Source: an uncultured Spirochaetaceae bacterium
GTDB taxonomy: Bacteria > Spirochaetota > Spirochaetia > Sphaerochaetales > Sphaerochaetaceae
Direction: 5' to 3'
Length of the DNA stretch: 64,000 nucleotides
Assembly (NCBI GenBank): GCA_944389275.1
Contig: CALXLT010000033.1
Coordinates: 62,001 to 126,000 of the forward strand
This document shows positions 26,325 through 34,615 of this stretch, piece by piece. A program made the translations under genes and the position numbers. Every line of letters begins with the position of its first letter. Position 1 is the stretch's first letter. The notes under the pieces are model-generated. The model saw only the letters and a list, made by a program, of their open reading frames with translations, ran no database searches and was not told the origin of the DNA.

Positions 26325-27432
26325 CCTCTCCTCCATATGGCTTTCCAATCATGGCCTTGACGGAAGCAGGCGCTTTCTCACCTACGAAGACAGCGCCTTT
26401 CAATATGCCATCCTCCACGAATAACGTACGGCGGCTTCTCTCTCCTTCCCTGACGATCGGATCACCCTTCATCTCGCCAAACGAGGCCACGTCAAGGCCT
26501 CCGACCTTGAGCATCGAGGATGGGGATGACGGGATATAAGGAGCGCTGCCACCCATTATGAGAGAAGCGACAGCCGAGCCCATCTCGCGGGCATGCATGG
26601 CGAGTCCGAAAAGCCTTCCATCAAGCTCTGCAGCATCACCTATGGCATAGATTCCTGGAACAGACGTGCGGAGGAAGCTATCGACGATTATCCCGCGGCC
26701 TGTCTTGATACGGGTCCCATCCGCGATAGATAGATCCGTGTGGACACCTGCAGAGAATATGATCACCGATGAGGGTATGCTCCTGCCATCCTCAAGGAAA
26801 AGAGAGCTCTCATCAGCGCCTTTGGCCTTCGCGCCTGTTATCACGGAGACACCTTTATCCTTCAGAAGGCTCTCAAGGAGGGCTGCCGATTCCCCATCAA
26901 GCTGGCGAGGCAGTATATAAGGAGCTGTCTCGACCACGCTCACGCTGACGCCGCTGTGGGATGCGATGGATGCAGCGAGCTCAAGGCCCAGAAGCCCGCC
27001 TCCGATGATGGTGGCAGAAGAGGAGGAAGCCAAGACTTCCCTTATCCTGACCGCGTCCTCGATTGTCCTCAGCGAGAAATATTCTTTCCGGCTTCCTTCA
27101 AGCGGGAAGACATTGGCCTTGCTTCCTGTCGCGATGACAAGGCTATCGAAAGGAAGCGATGCCCCATCGGAAAGATACACGGCCCGCGCCTCGTCATCTA
27201 TGCGCAAGACAGCGCCGCTTACCATCCTTATGCCCTTATCCTCATACCATTTCGCGGGATGCATGAAGAGGGATTCCGGGCTGCTGCCGCTGACGACCTC
27301 CTCTATCCTCATCCTGTAATATGGAAGATACGGCTCATTGTTTATCAACGTAACATCAAAGGAGGGGGAAAGCATCTCCGCGGCCCTTACGCCGGCGATT
27401 CCCGCTCCGATTATAACCACACGATCCTGCAT
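26314..27432 (-). CDS. FAD/NAD(P)-dependent pyridine nucleotide-disulfide-type oxidoreductase
   Basis: A 372-residue flavoprotein related to NADH-rubredoxin reductase and the N-terminal part of NirB. It shows the FAD-binding VVIIGAGIAGVRAAEML (residues 5-21), the NAD(P)-binding ATIIGGGLLGLELAASI near 140, and the second FAD contact GIYAIGDAAEL near 265. There is no redox-active Cys pair, so it is not a dithiol reductase. The electron acceptor is unknown. It is followed by the heparinase-like gene with an 11-bp overlap and preceded by purH-C after 25 bp. Confidence 0.9.
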   Translation of the reverse strand: MQDRVVIIGAGIAGVRAAEMLSPSFDVTLINNEPYLPYYRMRIEEVVSGSSPESLFMHPAKWYEDKGIRMVSGAVLRIDDEARAVYLSDGASLPFDSLVIATGSKANVFPLEGSRKEYFSLRTIEDAVRIREVLASSSSATIIGGGLLGLELAASIASHSGVSVSVVETAPYILPRQLDGESAALLESLLKDKGVSVITGAKAKGADESSLFLEDGRSIPSSVIIFSAGVHTDLSIADGTRIKTGRGIIVDSFLRTSVPGIYAIGDAAELDGRLFGLAMHAREMGSAVASLIMGGSAPYIPSSPSSMLKVGGLDVASFGEMKGDPIVREGERSRRTLFVEDGILKGAVFVGEKAPASVKAMIGKPYGGEDGI

Positions 27433-27457
27433 AGCTACAAGGATAGCACAGATAATG

Positions 27458-28621
27458 CTAGTGATGGAAAAGGCGTTGGGAGGTGAAGCACATCACCATG
27501 CCGTTCCTGTCCGCGGCTTCGATGACAAGATCGTCCCTCGCGCTTCCCCCTGGCTCCGCGATATAGCTGACACCCGAGCGCCTCGCGCGCTCGATGTTGT
27601 CAGGGAACGGGAAGAAGGCATCGGACGCGAGCGATACCCCGCTTATTCCCGCAAGGAACGCCTTCCTCTCCTCCTTCGCAAATGGCTCGGGCTTCTCCGC
27701 AAAATAATCCCGCCAGCCTGCGATAACATCAATCTCAGGGTCATCCGAGAGGTACTGCTCTATCACGTTATCCCTATCGTTACGGGAAAGGCCGGAAGCG
27801 AAAGGAAGGGAGAGGACACGGCTGCTTTGGCGAAGATGCCAGAGGTCCGCCTTGCTGCCTGCCAGACGCGTGCAGTGTATCCTCGACTGCTGCCCGGCCC
27901 CGACTCCTACCGTCTGTCCATGCTCGGCGTAGCACACGGAGTTCGACTGGGTGTATTTCAGGGCGACAAGGGCCACCTTGAGATCGAGGAGAGCGGACTG
28001 GGGAAGGTTCTTCTCCTTCGTGACTATGCGTGAAAGATCTGCGTCAGAGGGAAGGTAGCCATTGCGCGCCTGGGAAAAGGAGATGCCGAAGACCGTCCTT
28101 CTCTCCTCCATCTCCGGAGAAAACGATGGATCGATCTGGATTATCGCGTATCCTCCCTTCTTCTTCCTCCGAAGCTTTTCCAGGGCCGCAGCCTCATACC
28201 CAGGAGCGATGATACCATCCGACACCTCCTTGGCTATGACAGAGGCCGTTGACTCATCGCAGATATCGGAAAGGGCTATGAAATCCCCGAACGAGCTCAT
28301 CCTGTCAGCTCCCCTTGCCCTGATGTAGGCAACGGCGAGAGGGGAAGGATCGGAGGGAGCGAAATACATCATCCTCTCCTCTTCCGAAAGCGGAACCGAG
28401 ACCGCGGCGCCTGCTGGGGAGACATGCTTGAACGAAGCAGCGGCAGGAAGCCCTGTGACAGCCTTGAGTTCCCGCACCAGCTGCCATCCATTGAGGGCAT
28501 CCAGGAGGTTTATATACCCAGGATTGCCATTGAGGACCATTATCGGAAGACCTCCCTCGCGATAGACGAATGCTTCCTTCTGATTAGGGTTGAGCCCATA
28601 CTTAAGATCAAGCCTCTCCAT
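27458..28621 (-). CDS. purH: AICAR transformylase, stand-alone PurH C-terminal domain
   Basis: A 387-residue protein that matches only the formyltransferase half of the usual two-domain PurH. It adds the formyl group to AICAR to give FAICAR. The family opening LKYGLNPNQKEAFVY, the catalytic Lys-His pair in ASFKHVSPAGAAV and the SNSVCYAEHGQTVGVGAGQQ element are all seen. The N-terminal IMP cyclohydrolase domain is absent; that activity is supplied by the purO gene directly upstream, overlapping by 14 bp. The ATG at 28621 has GGAGG seven bases ahead and is preferred over 28627. Confidence 0.93.
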   Translation of the reverse strand: MERLDLKYGLNPNQKEAFVYREGGLPIMVLNGNPGYINLLDALNGWQLVRELKAVTGLPAAASFKHVSPAGAAVSVPLSEEERMMYFAPSDPSPLAVAYIRARGADRMSSFGDFIALSDICDESTASVIAKEVSDGIIAPGYEAAALEKLRRKKKGGYAIIQIDPSFSPEMEERRTVFGISFSQARNGYLPSDADLSRIVTKEKNLPQSALLDLKVALVALKYTQSNSVCYAEHGQTVGVGAGQQSRIHCTRLAGSKADLWHLRQSSRVLSLPFASGLSRNDRDNVIEQYLSDDPEIDVIAGWRDYFAEKPEPFAKEERKAFLAGISGVSLASDAFFPFPDNIERARRSGVSYIAEPGGSARDDLVIEAADRNGMVMCFTSQRLFHH

Positions 28622-29276
28622 TTCCATCCTCCAGCGCGTTGATTATCCTCACATCGTTTCCAGCGATGCAGCAGGAAGCGACCCTGTAGCCTTTGCTGAG
28701 CGAGGACCAGACATCCTCAAGCACATCCCCATCAAGCTCCACGCGCAAAGGCATTGAGGCAAAGGGCTCAACACTCTCGCTGTCCCCTTCATATGTATGG
28801 ATGACATGAGCGACCCCAGGCTCCTTGCCATAGCGATAGAGAAGACGCTCTGCATTCTCACCGTCCTTGCGGATGATGCCGAGGCAGTATCCTGCGTCAT
28901 CGATGATCCCGGTTATCCGAGGGGTGTAGATAGGGCCATCGGGCTCATATGTCCGCTTCATAAGAGCCCCTTCCACGTCCCCTCCTGATATAATCTCATC
29001 GTATATGGTATCGGTATGGTCGCCGTTGGTGACTATGATACTCTCGCCGATCCGCCGTACAGCGCTGTATATGATGAGTGATGGATCTGAAACCTTGGAC
29101 TCATCGAAAGGCTCAGTACGTATGATGCCATCCTGGCTTCTTAGCACCCTGTTCCGGCTATTCTCGCTCCTGCCTGTTATCGCATAGAGAGCCACCGGCT
29201 GCCCTGCCCTGTCATATCCTAGAAGTATGATCCGTCCCGGGTAATCGATCCCGGAAAGATATGTGCCTGCTGTCAT
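28608..29276 (-). CDS. purO: IMP cyclohydrolase, archaeal PurO type
   Basis: A 222-residue enzyme of the PurO family, which closes FAICAR to IMP in archaea and some bacteria. The signature parts are TYLSGIDYPGRIILLGYDRA near the start, YAITGRSENSRNRVL near 31-45, and IIVTNGDHTDTIYD near 98. It does not resemble the PurH N-terminal domain. It is the first gene of a pair with the PurH formyltransferase, so together they perform the last two steps of IMP synthesis. Upstream on the same strand are a stem-loop and a T-run that could act as an attenuator. Confidence 0.9.
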   Translation of the reverse strand: MTAGTYLSGIDYPGRIILLGYDRAGQPVALYAITGRSENSRNRVLRSQDGIIRTEPFDESKVSDPSLIIYSAVRRIGESIIVTNGDHTDTIYDEIISGGDVEGALMKRTYEPDGPIYTPRITGIIDDAGYCLGIIRKDGENAERLLYRYGKEPGVAHVIHTYEGDSESVEPFASMPLRVELDGDVLEDVWSSLSKGYRVASCCIAGNDVRIINALEDGNGEA

Positions 29277-29293
29277 ATAGAGATGGTGAGCCG

Positions 29294-29334
29294 AAAAAAG
29301 CCATTGTTCAATGGATAGCTGCCGATTTCACGGC
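29294..29334 (-). promoter_or_regulatory. Hairpins with T-run in the purO leader
   Basis: On the minus strand GCCG-tgaaat-CGGC (29321-29334) is followed by CCATTG-AA-CAATGG (29301-29314) and then C and six T (29294-29299), ending 18 bp ahead of the purO start. The order of stem-loop then T-run in a leader suggests an attenuator, but the stems are short. Confidence 0.4.
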
Positions 29335-29392
29335 AAATTAACGCAAGCTTCGACACATTGCAACATGATGCGTATATAGATGAGCTGAGTAT

Positions 29393-30355
29393 ATGGACAT
29401 ACAGCTCAGGAACATCACCAAATCCTTTGGAAGGAAGAAAGTGATAGAAGGCCTTTCGATGGATATATCATCTGGCAGCTTCACGACGCTTCTCGGGCCA
29501 TCAGGATGCGGGAAGACAACGCTGCTGAGGATGATAGCGGGCCTTGAGACTCCAGACATCGGTGAGATATTCCTTGGGGGCCGCTGCGTCTTCTCTGCTG
29601 ACAAGAAGCTGAATATCCCTCCAGAGAAGAGAGGTCTGGGCTTTGTCTTCCAGGATTTCGCGCTCTGGCCGCACATGAGGGTTCGCGATAATGTCGCTTT
29701 TGCCCTTAAGGCATGCAGGATGACAGAGAACCTGGACAAGAAGGTTAAGGAAGCCCTGCATGCTGTCCAGCTTGATGATTATGCTGACCGCTATCCCTCA
29801 GAGCTCTCAGGAGGTCAGCAGCAGAGGGTATCGTTCGCAAGAGCCATCATAATGGAGCCTGAATGCATACTTTTCGATGAGCCGCTATCCGCGCTGGATG
29901 CGATGCTCAGGGAGGAGATGAGAGGAGAGCTGAAGGCACTGGTATCAGAGAGAGGTATCACATCGGTATTCGTCACCCATGACCAGAGCGAGGCAATGTC
30001 GATGTCAGACAGAATCGCGGTGCTCAACCATGGCGAGATCGAGCAGTATGACACACCTGAGAACATATACAGAAAGCCGGCTACTTCCTTCTCTGCTCGT
30101 TTCATAGGCTCCTCAAACTGGATAGACAGCGCCTCGATGTTCCGGCCTGAGAATGCAAGCTTTACAAGACAAAGCAGCTCTGACCTGGAATACAAGGCAA
30201 CGGTCTATGAATCTGAATTCCTCGGATCTTCATACAGGGTGCTCATGCATCATGGATCCGAGAGGTGGATAGCCCAATCTGACAGACGAATGGAGCCAGG
30301 CACATCCGTACCTGTCTATATAGATAAGAACTCAATCATAGTGATTGGAAAGTGA
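29393..30355 (+). CDS. Fbp/Pot-type ABC transporter ATP-binding protein
   Basis: A 320-residue ATPase that drives import by the substrate-binding protein and permease encoded next. The Walker A motif is GPSGCGKTT (35-43), the ABC signature LSGGQQQRVSFARA is near 140, and Walker B with the D-loop reads CILFDEPLSALDA. A C-terminal regulatory domain (about 240-320) follows, as in FbpC and PotA. It is the first gene of a three-gene operon. Iron(III) is the commonest substrate for this arrangement; no Fur-type box is obvious upstream. Confidence 0.93.
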   Translation: MDIQLRNITKSFGRKKVIEGLSMDISSGSFTTLLGPSGCGKTTLLRMIAGLETPDIGEIFLGGRCVFSADKKLNIPPEKRGLGFVFQDFALWPHMRVRDNVAFALKACRMTENLDKKVKEALHAVQLDDYADRYPSELSGGQQQRVSFARAIIMEPECILFDEPLSALDAMLREEMRGELKALVSERGITSVFVTHDQSEAMSMSDRIAVLNHGEIEQYDTPENIYRKPATSFSARFIGSSNWIDSASMFRPENASFTRQSSSDLEYKATVYESEFLGSSYRVLMHHGSERWIAQSDRRMEPGTSVPVYIDKNSIIVIGK

Positions 30356-30365
30356 GAAAAGGAAA

Positions 30366-31334
30366 ATGAAGAGAACACTGATCATCTTAGCTCTCCTTCT
30401 TGCCTGTGTGTCAGTCTTTGCCGCTGGCGGCGAGAAGGGAATCGTAACTGTCTACATGCCATCCCCTGCGGGGCTCGCGAACAAGCTTGCCGCGGATTTC
30501 GAAGCAAAGACAGGAATCGTGGTGAAGACATTCCAGGGAACTACTGGAGAGATTCTTGCACGTCTGGAGACAGAGAAGGCAAATCCTGTTGCCGATGTCG
30601 TCATACTAGCCTCATGGTCTGACGGTCTGTCAATGAAGAATAGCGGCCAGCTTGAGCCATATTCACCCGCCGCGGCAGACAAGATGGTTCCAGGCTGGAT
30701 CGACGAGAACTCAATGCTCTTCGGATACAGCGCATCCGCTGTTGGCGTGATCTACAACACGCTCATCTATCCTTCCTTGGACGCTGACTGGATGGATCTT
30801 GCCGATCCACAGTATAGAAACGACATAGCGATCCCTGACCCGGAGCTTTCAGGAGCATGCAAGGACTTCGTCGCAGGATATGTGAACGCATATGGCTGGG
30901 ATACATTCGAGGCCCTGGCGGAGAACGGGATGATCGTTCCGGGAGCCAACAAGGCGGCACTTGAGGCCGTGACCACAGGTGAAGTCGGAGTGCTCATTGC
31001 GGGCGTTGACTACAACGCTTACTCATCAATGGCAGCTGGCGAACCTCTCTCGATCTACTATCCGGCAAGCGGCACGGTGGTAAATCCTCGTCCTGCCATG
31101 ATAATGAAGACCGCTCCTGACATGGAGAACGCGAAGGCATTTGTCGATTATCTGCTCTCAGATGATGCTCAGAAGATGGTGGCGGACGCGTACCTTCTCC
31201 CGGGAAGGACGGATATAGAGTTCGACAACAGATCCACTCTTAGCGAGATACCTCAGATCCCTTGCGACTGGCAGGCCATGATGGCCGTCTCCTCTGATTC
31301 TGCTGCAAGGATCAACGATCTCTGCGCTAGATAA
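30366..31334 (+). CDS. Fbp-type ABC transporter substrate-binding protein
   Basis: A 322-residue exported binding protein with signal peptide MKRTLIILALLLACVSVFAA. The mature start GGEKGIVTVYMPSPAGLANK and the segment SADVV-like NPVADVVILASWSDGL match the iron/2-aminoethylphosphonate/thiamine-type class of binding proteins; DENSMLFGYSASAVGVIYNT is the usual hinge region. The start at 30366 has an AAAGG site ahead and removes seven non-signal residues. The ligand is probably Fe(III) or a phosphonate, undecided from sequence. Confidence 0.9.
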   Translation: MKRTLIILALLLACVSVFAAGGEKGIVTVYMPSPAGLANKLAADFEAKTGIVVKTFQGTTGEILARLETEKANPVADVVILASWSDGLSMKNSGQLEPYSPAAADKMVPGWIDENSMLFGYSASAVGVIYNTLIYPSLDADWMDLADPQYRNDIAIPDPELSGACKDFVAGYVNAYGWDTFEALAENGMIVPGANKAALEAVTTGEVGVLIAGVDYNAYSSMAAGEPLSIYYPASGTVVNPRPAMIMKTAPDMENAKAFVDYLLSDDAQKMVADAYLLPGRTDIEFDNRSTLSEIPQIPCDWQAMMAVSSDSAARINDLCAR

Positions 31335-32998
31335 TGAAAGGATGCGGGCAGATGAATGGAAAGAAAATAGCTTTTGCTGCATTGATCATATTCCTATCTC
31401 TTCTCATTCTCTGTCCGCTTTTCTCCATATTCGCTGAAGCATTATTCCAGGATGGGCATTTCAGCCTCAGCAATGCCGTAAGCACGATCCAGGAGAGCGA
31501 GAACGCGGCGATGATAGGCTCATCGATCCTTCTTGGCATCCTGGTTGTGATTATCTCATCAGCCATAGCGCTTCCGCTTGCTTATATCTTCTCACGCACT
31601 CAATTCGCCCGCTACCGTTTCTTCGATGTCATCTTCATGATTCCATTCATGACTCCTCCCTACATCGCTTCTATGGGCTGGATACTGTTCATGCAGAAAC
31701 GCGGCCTGATGCAGCAGCTCTTTCCATCCCTGTCATTCCTGACGGATTGGTTCTTCTCCCTAGGAGGGCTTGTGATGGTGATGAGCTTCCATGTGTTCCC
31801 TTTCATGATGACGATGATGAAGAACGCGATGCTCTCAGTCCCCTCCTCTCTCGATGAAGCCGGTGCCGTGTTCGGCGTCTCATTCCCCACAAGGCTGCGA
31901 AAGCTTTTTCTTCCGCTTCTTACGGGAAACTACGCGATAGGCGCGCTTCTTGTGTTCGTGAAGACGATCTCTGAATATGGAACACCATCAACGCTTGGCA
32001 GGAGGATCGGCTTTGCAGTCTTCACGACGGATATCCACAGATACGCCACGGTAGCGCCTATAGAGCTTGGGAAATCCGCGTCGCTGGCATCGGTGCTCAT
32101 AGGCATCTGCCTCCTGATATGGATGCTTCAGAATTACATCACAGCGCGTAAGACCTATAATCTGATCTCAGGGAAAGGAAGCGCGATGAGAACCAGGAGG
32201 CTGTCCATCGGCACACGCGTTGCCATCATCATATTCATCGCTGCGGTGGTTTTCTTCTCCATGGTGATACCTCTATTCTCAGTCACGGCATCTTCTCTGA
32301 TAAAGCTCAGGGGCTATGGACTCAGGCCCGGGAACTTCACGATCGGCAACTATATAGCTGTATTCACCGAGGATAAGCAGGGAATAAACGCCTTGCTTGT
32401 CTCGATCTTCCTGGCAGTATCATCAGCAACCATAGCCGCAATTCTCGGTACTGTGATAGCAACATCCATCAGGGCCGCGGGCAAAAAGGTTGGGAATATC
32501 ATTGAAGGCATCTCGCTCCTGCCTGAGATGCTTCCGAGCATTGTCCTCGTGCTGGGCATAATGCTCTTCTATAACGGCATATATAAGATTATCCCGATAT
32601 ATGGAACGATATGGATAATGGTCCTGAGCTACGTAATCCTTTTCCTGCCATACACGATACAGTACGTCACATCAGCTTATTCGCAGATAAGCCCAAGCCT
32701 TGCAGCGGCAGGCAGGATCTGCGGAGCAGGACCTCTATATTCATTCATGCATATCACGCTGCCGCTCATAGCCCGCGGGATAATGTCTGGATGGATGATG
32801 ACTTTCATAATCGCTTTCAGAGAACTTGTTACACCTTCTCTCATCGCGCCAACCAATACACTTACCGTCTCAACATACATAAATCGGCAGTTTGAGCAGG
32901 GAAGCGTAGGCAAAGGCATGTCAATGGCAGTCATCTGCATACTATTCAGCCTTGTCTCGCTTCTAATACTCAACAAGGCTATAAACAGAAAAAGATAA
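31334..32998 (+). CDS. Fbp-type ABC transporter permease, two-domain
   Basis: A 554-residue permease carrying two fused membrane domains of six helices each, as in FbpB/SfuB. Each half has its own EAA loop: DEAGAVFGVSFPTRLRKLFL near 175 and AAAGRICGAGPLYSFMHITL near 455. It overlaps the binding-protein stop codon by one base; an alternative ATG at 31352 is possible. Together with the two preceding genes it completes an importer. Its 3' end lies 12 bp from the convergent amidohydrolase gene. Confidence 0.93.
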   Translation: MKGCGQMNGKKIAFAALIIFLSLLILCPLFSIFAEALFQDGHFSLSNAVSTIQESENAAMIGSSILLGILVVIISSAIALPLAYIFSRTQFARYRFFDVIFMIPFMTPPYIASMGWILFMQKRGLMQQLFPSLSFLTDWFFSLGGLVMVMSFHVFPFMMTMMKNAMLSVPSSLDEAGAVFGVSFPTRLRKLFLPLLTGNYAIGALLVFVKTISEYGTPSTLGRRIGFAVFTTDIHRYATVAPIELGKSASLASVLIGICLLIWMLQNYITARKTYNLISGKGSAMRTRRLSIGTRVAIIIFIAAVVFFSMVIPLFSVTASSLIKLRGYGLRPGNFTIGNYIAVFTEDKQGINALLVSIFLAVSSATIAAILGTVIATSIRAAGKKVGNIIEGISLLPEMLPSIVLVLGIMLFYNGIYKIIPIYGTIWIMVLSYVILFLPYTIQYVTSAYSQISPSLAAAGRICGAGPLYSFMHITLPLIARGIMSGWMMTFIIAFRELVTPSLIAPTNTLTVSTYINRQFEQGSVGKGMSMAVICILFSLVSLLILNKAINRKR

Positions 32999-33010
32999 AC
33001 ATTGCCTTTT

Positions 33011-34606
33011 TCAAATATTGATGAAAGTCCCTGCATCCTTGCCAAGCCAAACACCATCTTTGACTGTCATCTTTCCATTTATGAATGAATAAGAAAGCCC
33101 CTCTGCGAGTTCAGTAGGTTTTGAGTAAGTTGCTTTGTCAACAAATTTGTCCAAAGAGAATATATTGATATCTGCCTTCTTCCCAGGCATAAGAAGACCT
33201 CGATCCCTTATCCTGATTTTCGATGCAGGCAACCCTGTCATCTTATATATTGCCCTCTCTATAGGCAGTATCTTCTTTTCAACGACATACTCACGCAGGA
33301 ATCTTGGGAATGCCCCATACAGCCTTGGATGAGGGAAACGCGCAGAACCATAAAGTGCATCAGAAATGAGTGATGAATAAGGAAGAGAAGCAACAAAGTC
33401 GACATCATGGCTATCCATGCTTCTGACGATTACGCCAACCTTTCCATTATTTTCAGAGAAAAGCCTGCATAACAGCATAACCTCATCCATTCCACATGAC
33501 TTTGCCGCGATATGGAAATCCAAGCCTTCAAGTAAACGCTGATCATCATTATCAACAGACCCGATGATAATCCTATCCCACCCGATAGATTCCACCATGT
33601 TATCCCAAGCATTGTCTTTCTTATCAATGACAGACCGAAGATGCTCTATGCCCGTCTTCGTGGAAAGATATGCTGCTGTTTCAATAATGCTTGATTTCAT
33701 GCAGGATGGAGGAATAATGGATTGGATAGTGGAGCTACCACAGTCATACGGATAAAAATCGCAGCTTACATCCAATCCTCCCTCTCTTGCATTTCCTATC
33801 AATTCAGCAGCTTGATGGATAAGGGAACTCCAATTACGCCTGCCTGTCGCCTTAAAATGGCTTATATTCAATCGGCAGCCTGCTTTGGAAGCTATATCAA
33901 TGACCTCTTCAACTGATAAGAGCAAGCTATCCCCTTCTCCTCTGATATGGCAGCACAACAGCCCATCACGATCGGATACAGGAGCAAGCAGCTGGATGAA
34001 TTCATCCCTAGAGGAATAACATTCAGGAGGATACATTATCCCAGATGATGTACCAAGAGCACCATTATCAAACCCACTATTTATAAGAGCTTGGGCTAAC
34101 CTCATCTCTTCCTTTGAGAATGCGGATCTTGAGAATCCTTTGATAGCCGCCTTCACTGCACCAGTACCAACAAGAAAACCAAAATTAACGGATAGAACAG
34201 ATCTGCTTATAGCCTCACGATACTCCTTATAATCATTGAAAACCGCATTTCTGCCCAAGATTCCCAAACATGGCTGAAGGAAATCAACCATATCCTGCAT
34301 ATTGCTACCATTAGGATTGATAGGAACAGAAGCCAATCCGCAATTACCTGACACCACCGTTGTGATTCCCTGAAGGTTCTCAATCTCTCCGAAGCGGCCA
34401 TCCACCATCGGCCTTGAATCTGCATGACGATGGATATCAATGAACCCAGGAGTGATATACATGCCTGCTGCATCAATTACTTCAGCATCTGCCTTGATAC
34501 CATTCCCGATGGCCTCAATGGTATCACCACACAAAAGCACATCCGTCCTAACAGGCGGATTGCCATTACCATCTATGCATATTCCATTCTTGATAAGTAT
34601 CTTCAT
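33011..34606 (-). CDS. N-acyl-D-amino-acid deacylase-type amidohydrolase
   Basis: A 531-residue amidohydrolase of the D-aminoacylase group, zinc enzymes that remove the acyl group from N-acyl-D-amino acids. It shows the metal site PGFIDIHRHADSRP (about 55-68), the family motif GNCGLASVPINP near 94, HIRGEGDSLLL and SHFKATGRRN with further His ligands, and SSLISDALY carrying the likely catalytic Asp. The ATG at 34606 gives the family-typical MKILIKNGICIDGNG. Last gene of the seven-gene operon. Its presence beside glycan-utilisation genes is unusual, so the substrate is open. Confidence 0.86.
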   Translation of the reverse strand: MKILIKNGICIDGNGNPPVRTDVLLCGDTIEAIGNGIKADAEVIDAAGMYITPGFIDIHRHADSRPMVDGRFGEIENLQGITTVVSGNCGLASVPINPNGSNMQDMVDFLQPCLGILGRNAVFNDYKEYREAISRSVLSVNFGFLVGTGAVKAAIKGFSRSAFSKEEMRLAQALINSGFDNGALGTSSGIMYPPECYSSRDEFIQLLAPVSDRDGLLCCHIRGEGDSLLLSVEEVIDIASKAGCRLNISHFKATGRRNWSSLIHQAAELIGNAREGGLDVSCDFYPYDCGSSTIQSIIPPSCMKSSIIETAAYLSTKTGIEHLRSVIDKKDNAWDNMVESIGWDRIIIGSVDNDDQRLLEGLDFHIAAKSCGMDEVMLLCRLFSENNGKVGVIVRSMDSHDVDFVASLPYSSLISDALYGSARFPHPRLYGAFPRFLREYVVEKKILPIERAIYKMTGLPASKIRIRDRGLLMPGKKADINIFSLDKFVDKATYSKPTELAEGLSYSFINGKMTVKDGVWLGKDAGTFINI

Positions 34607-34615
34607 AGCCAGCAA

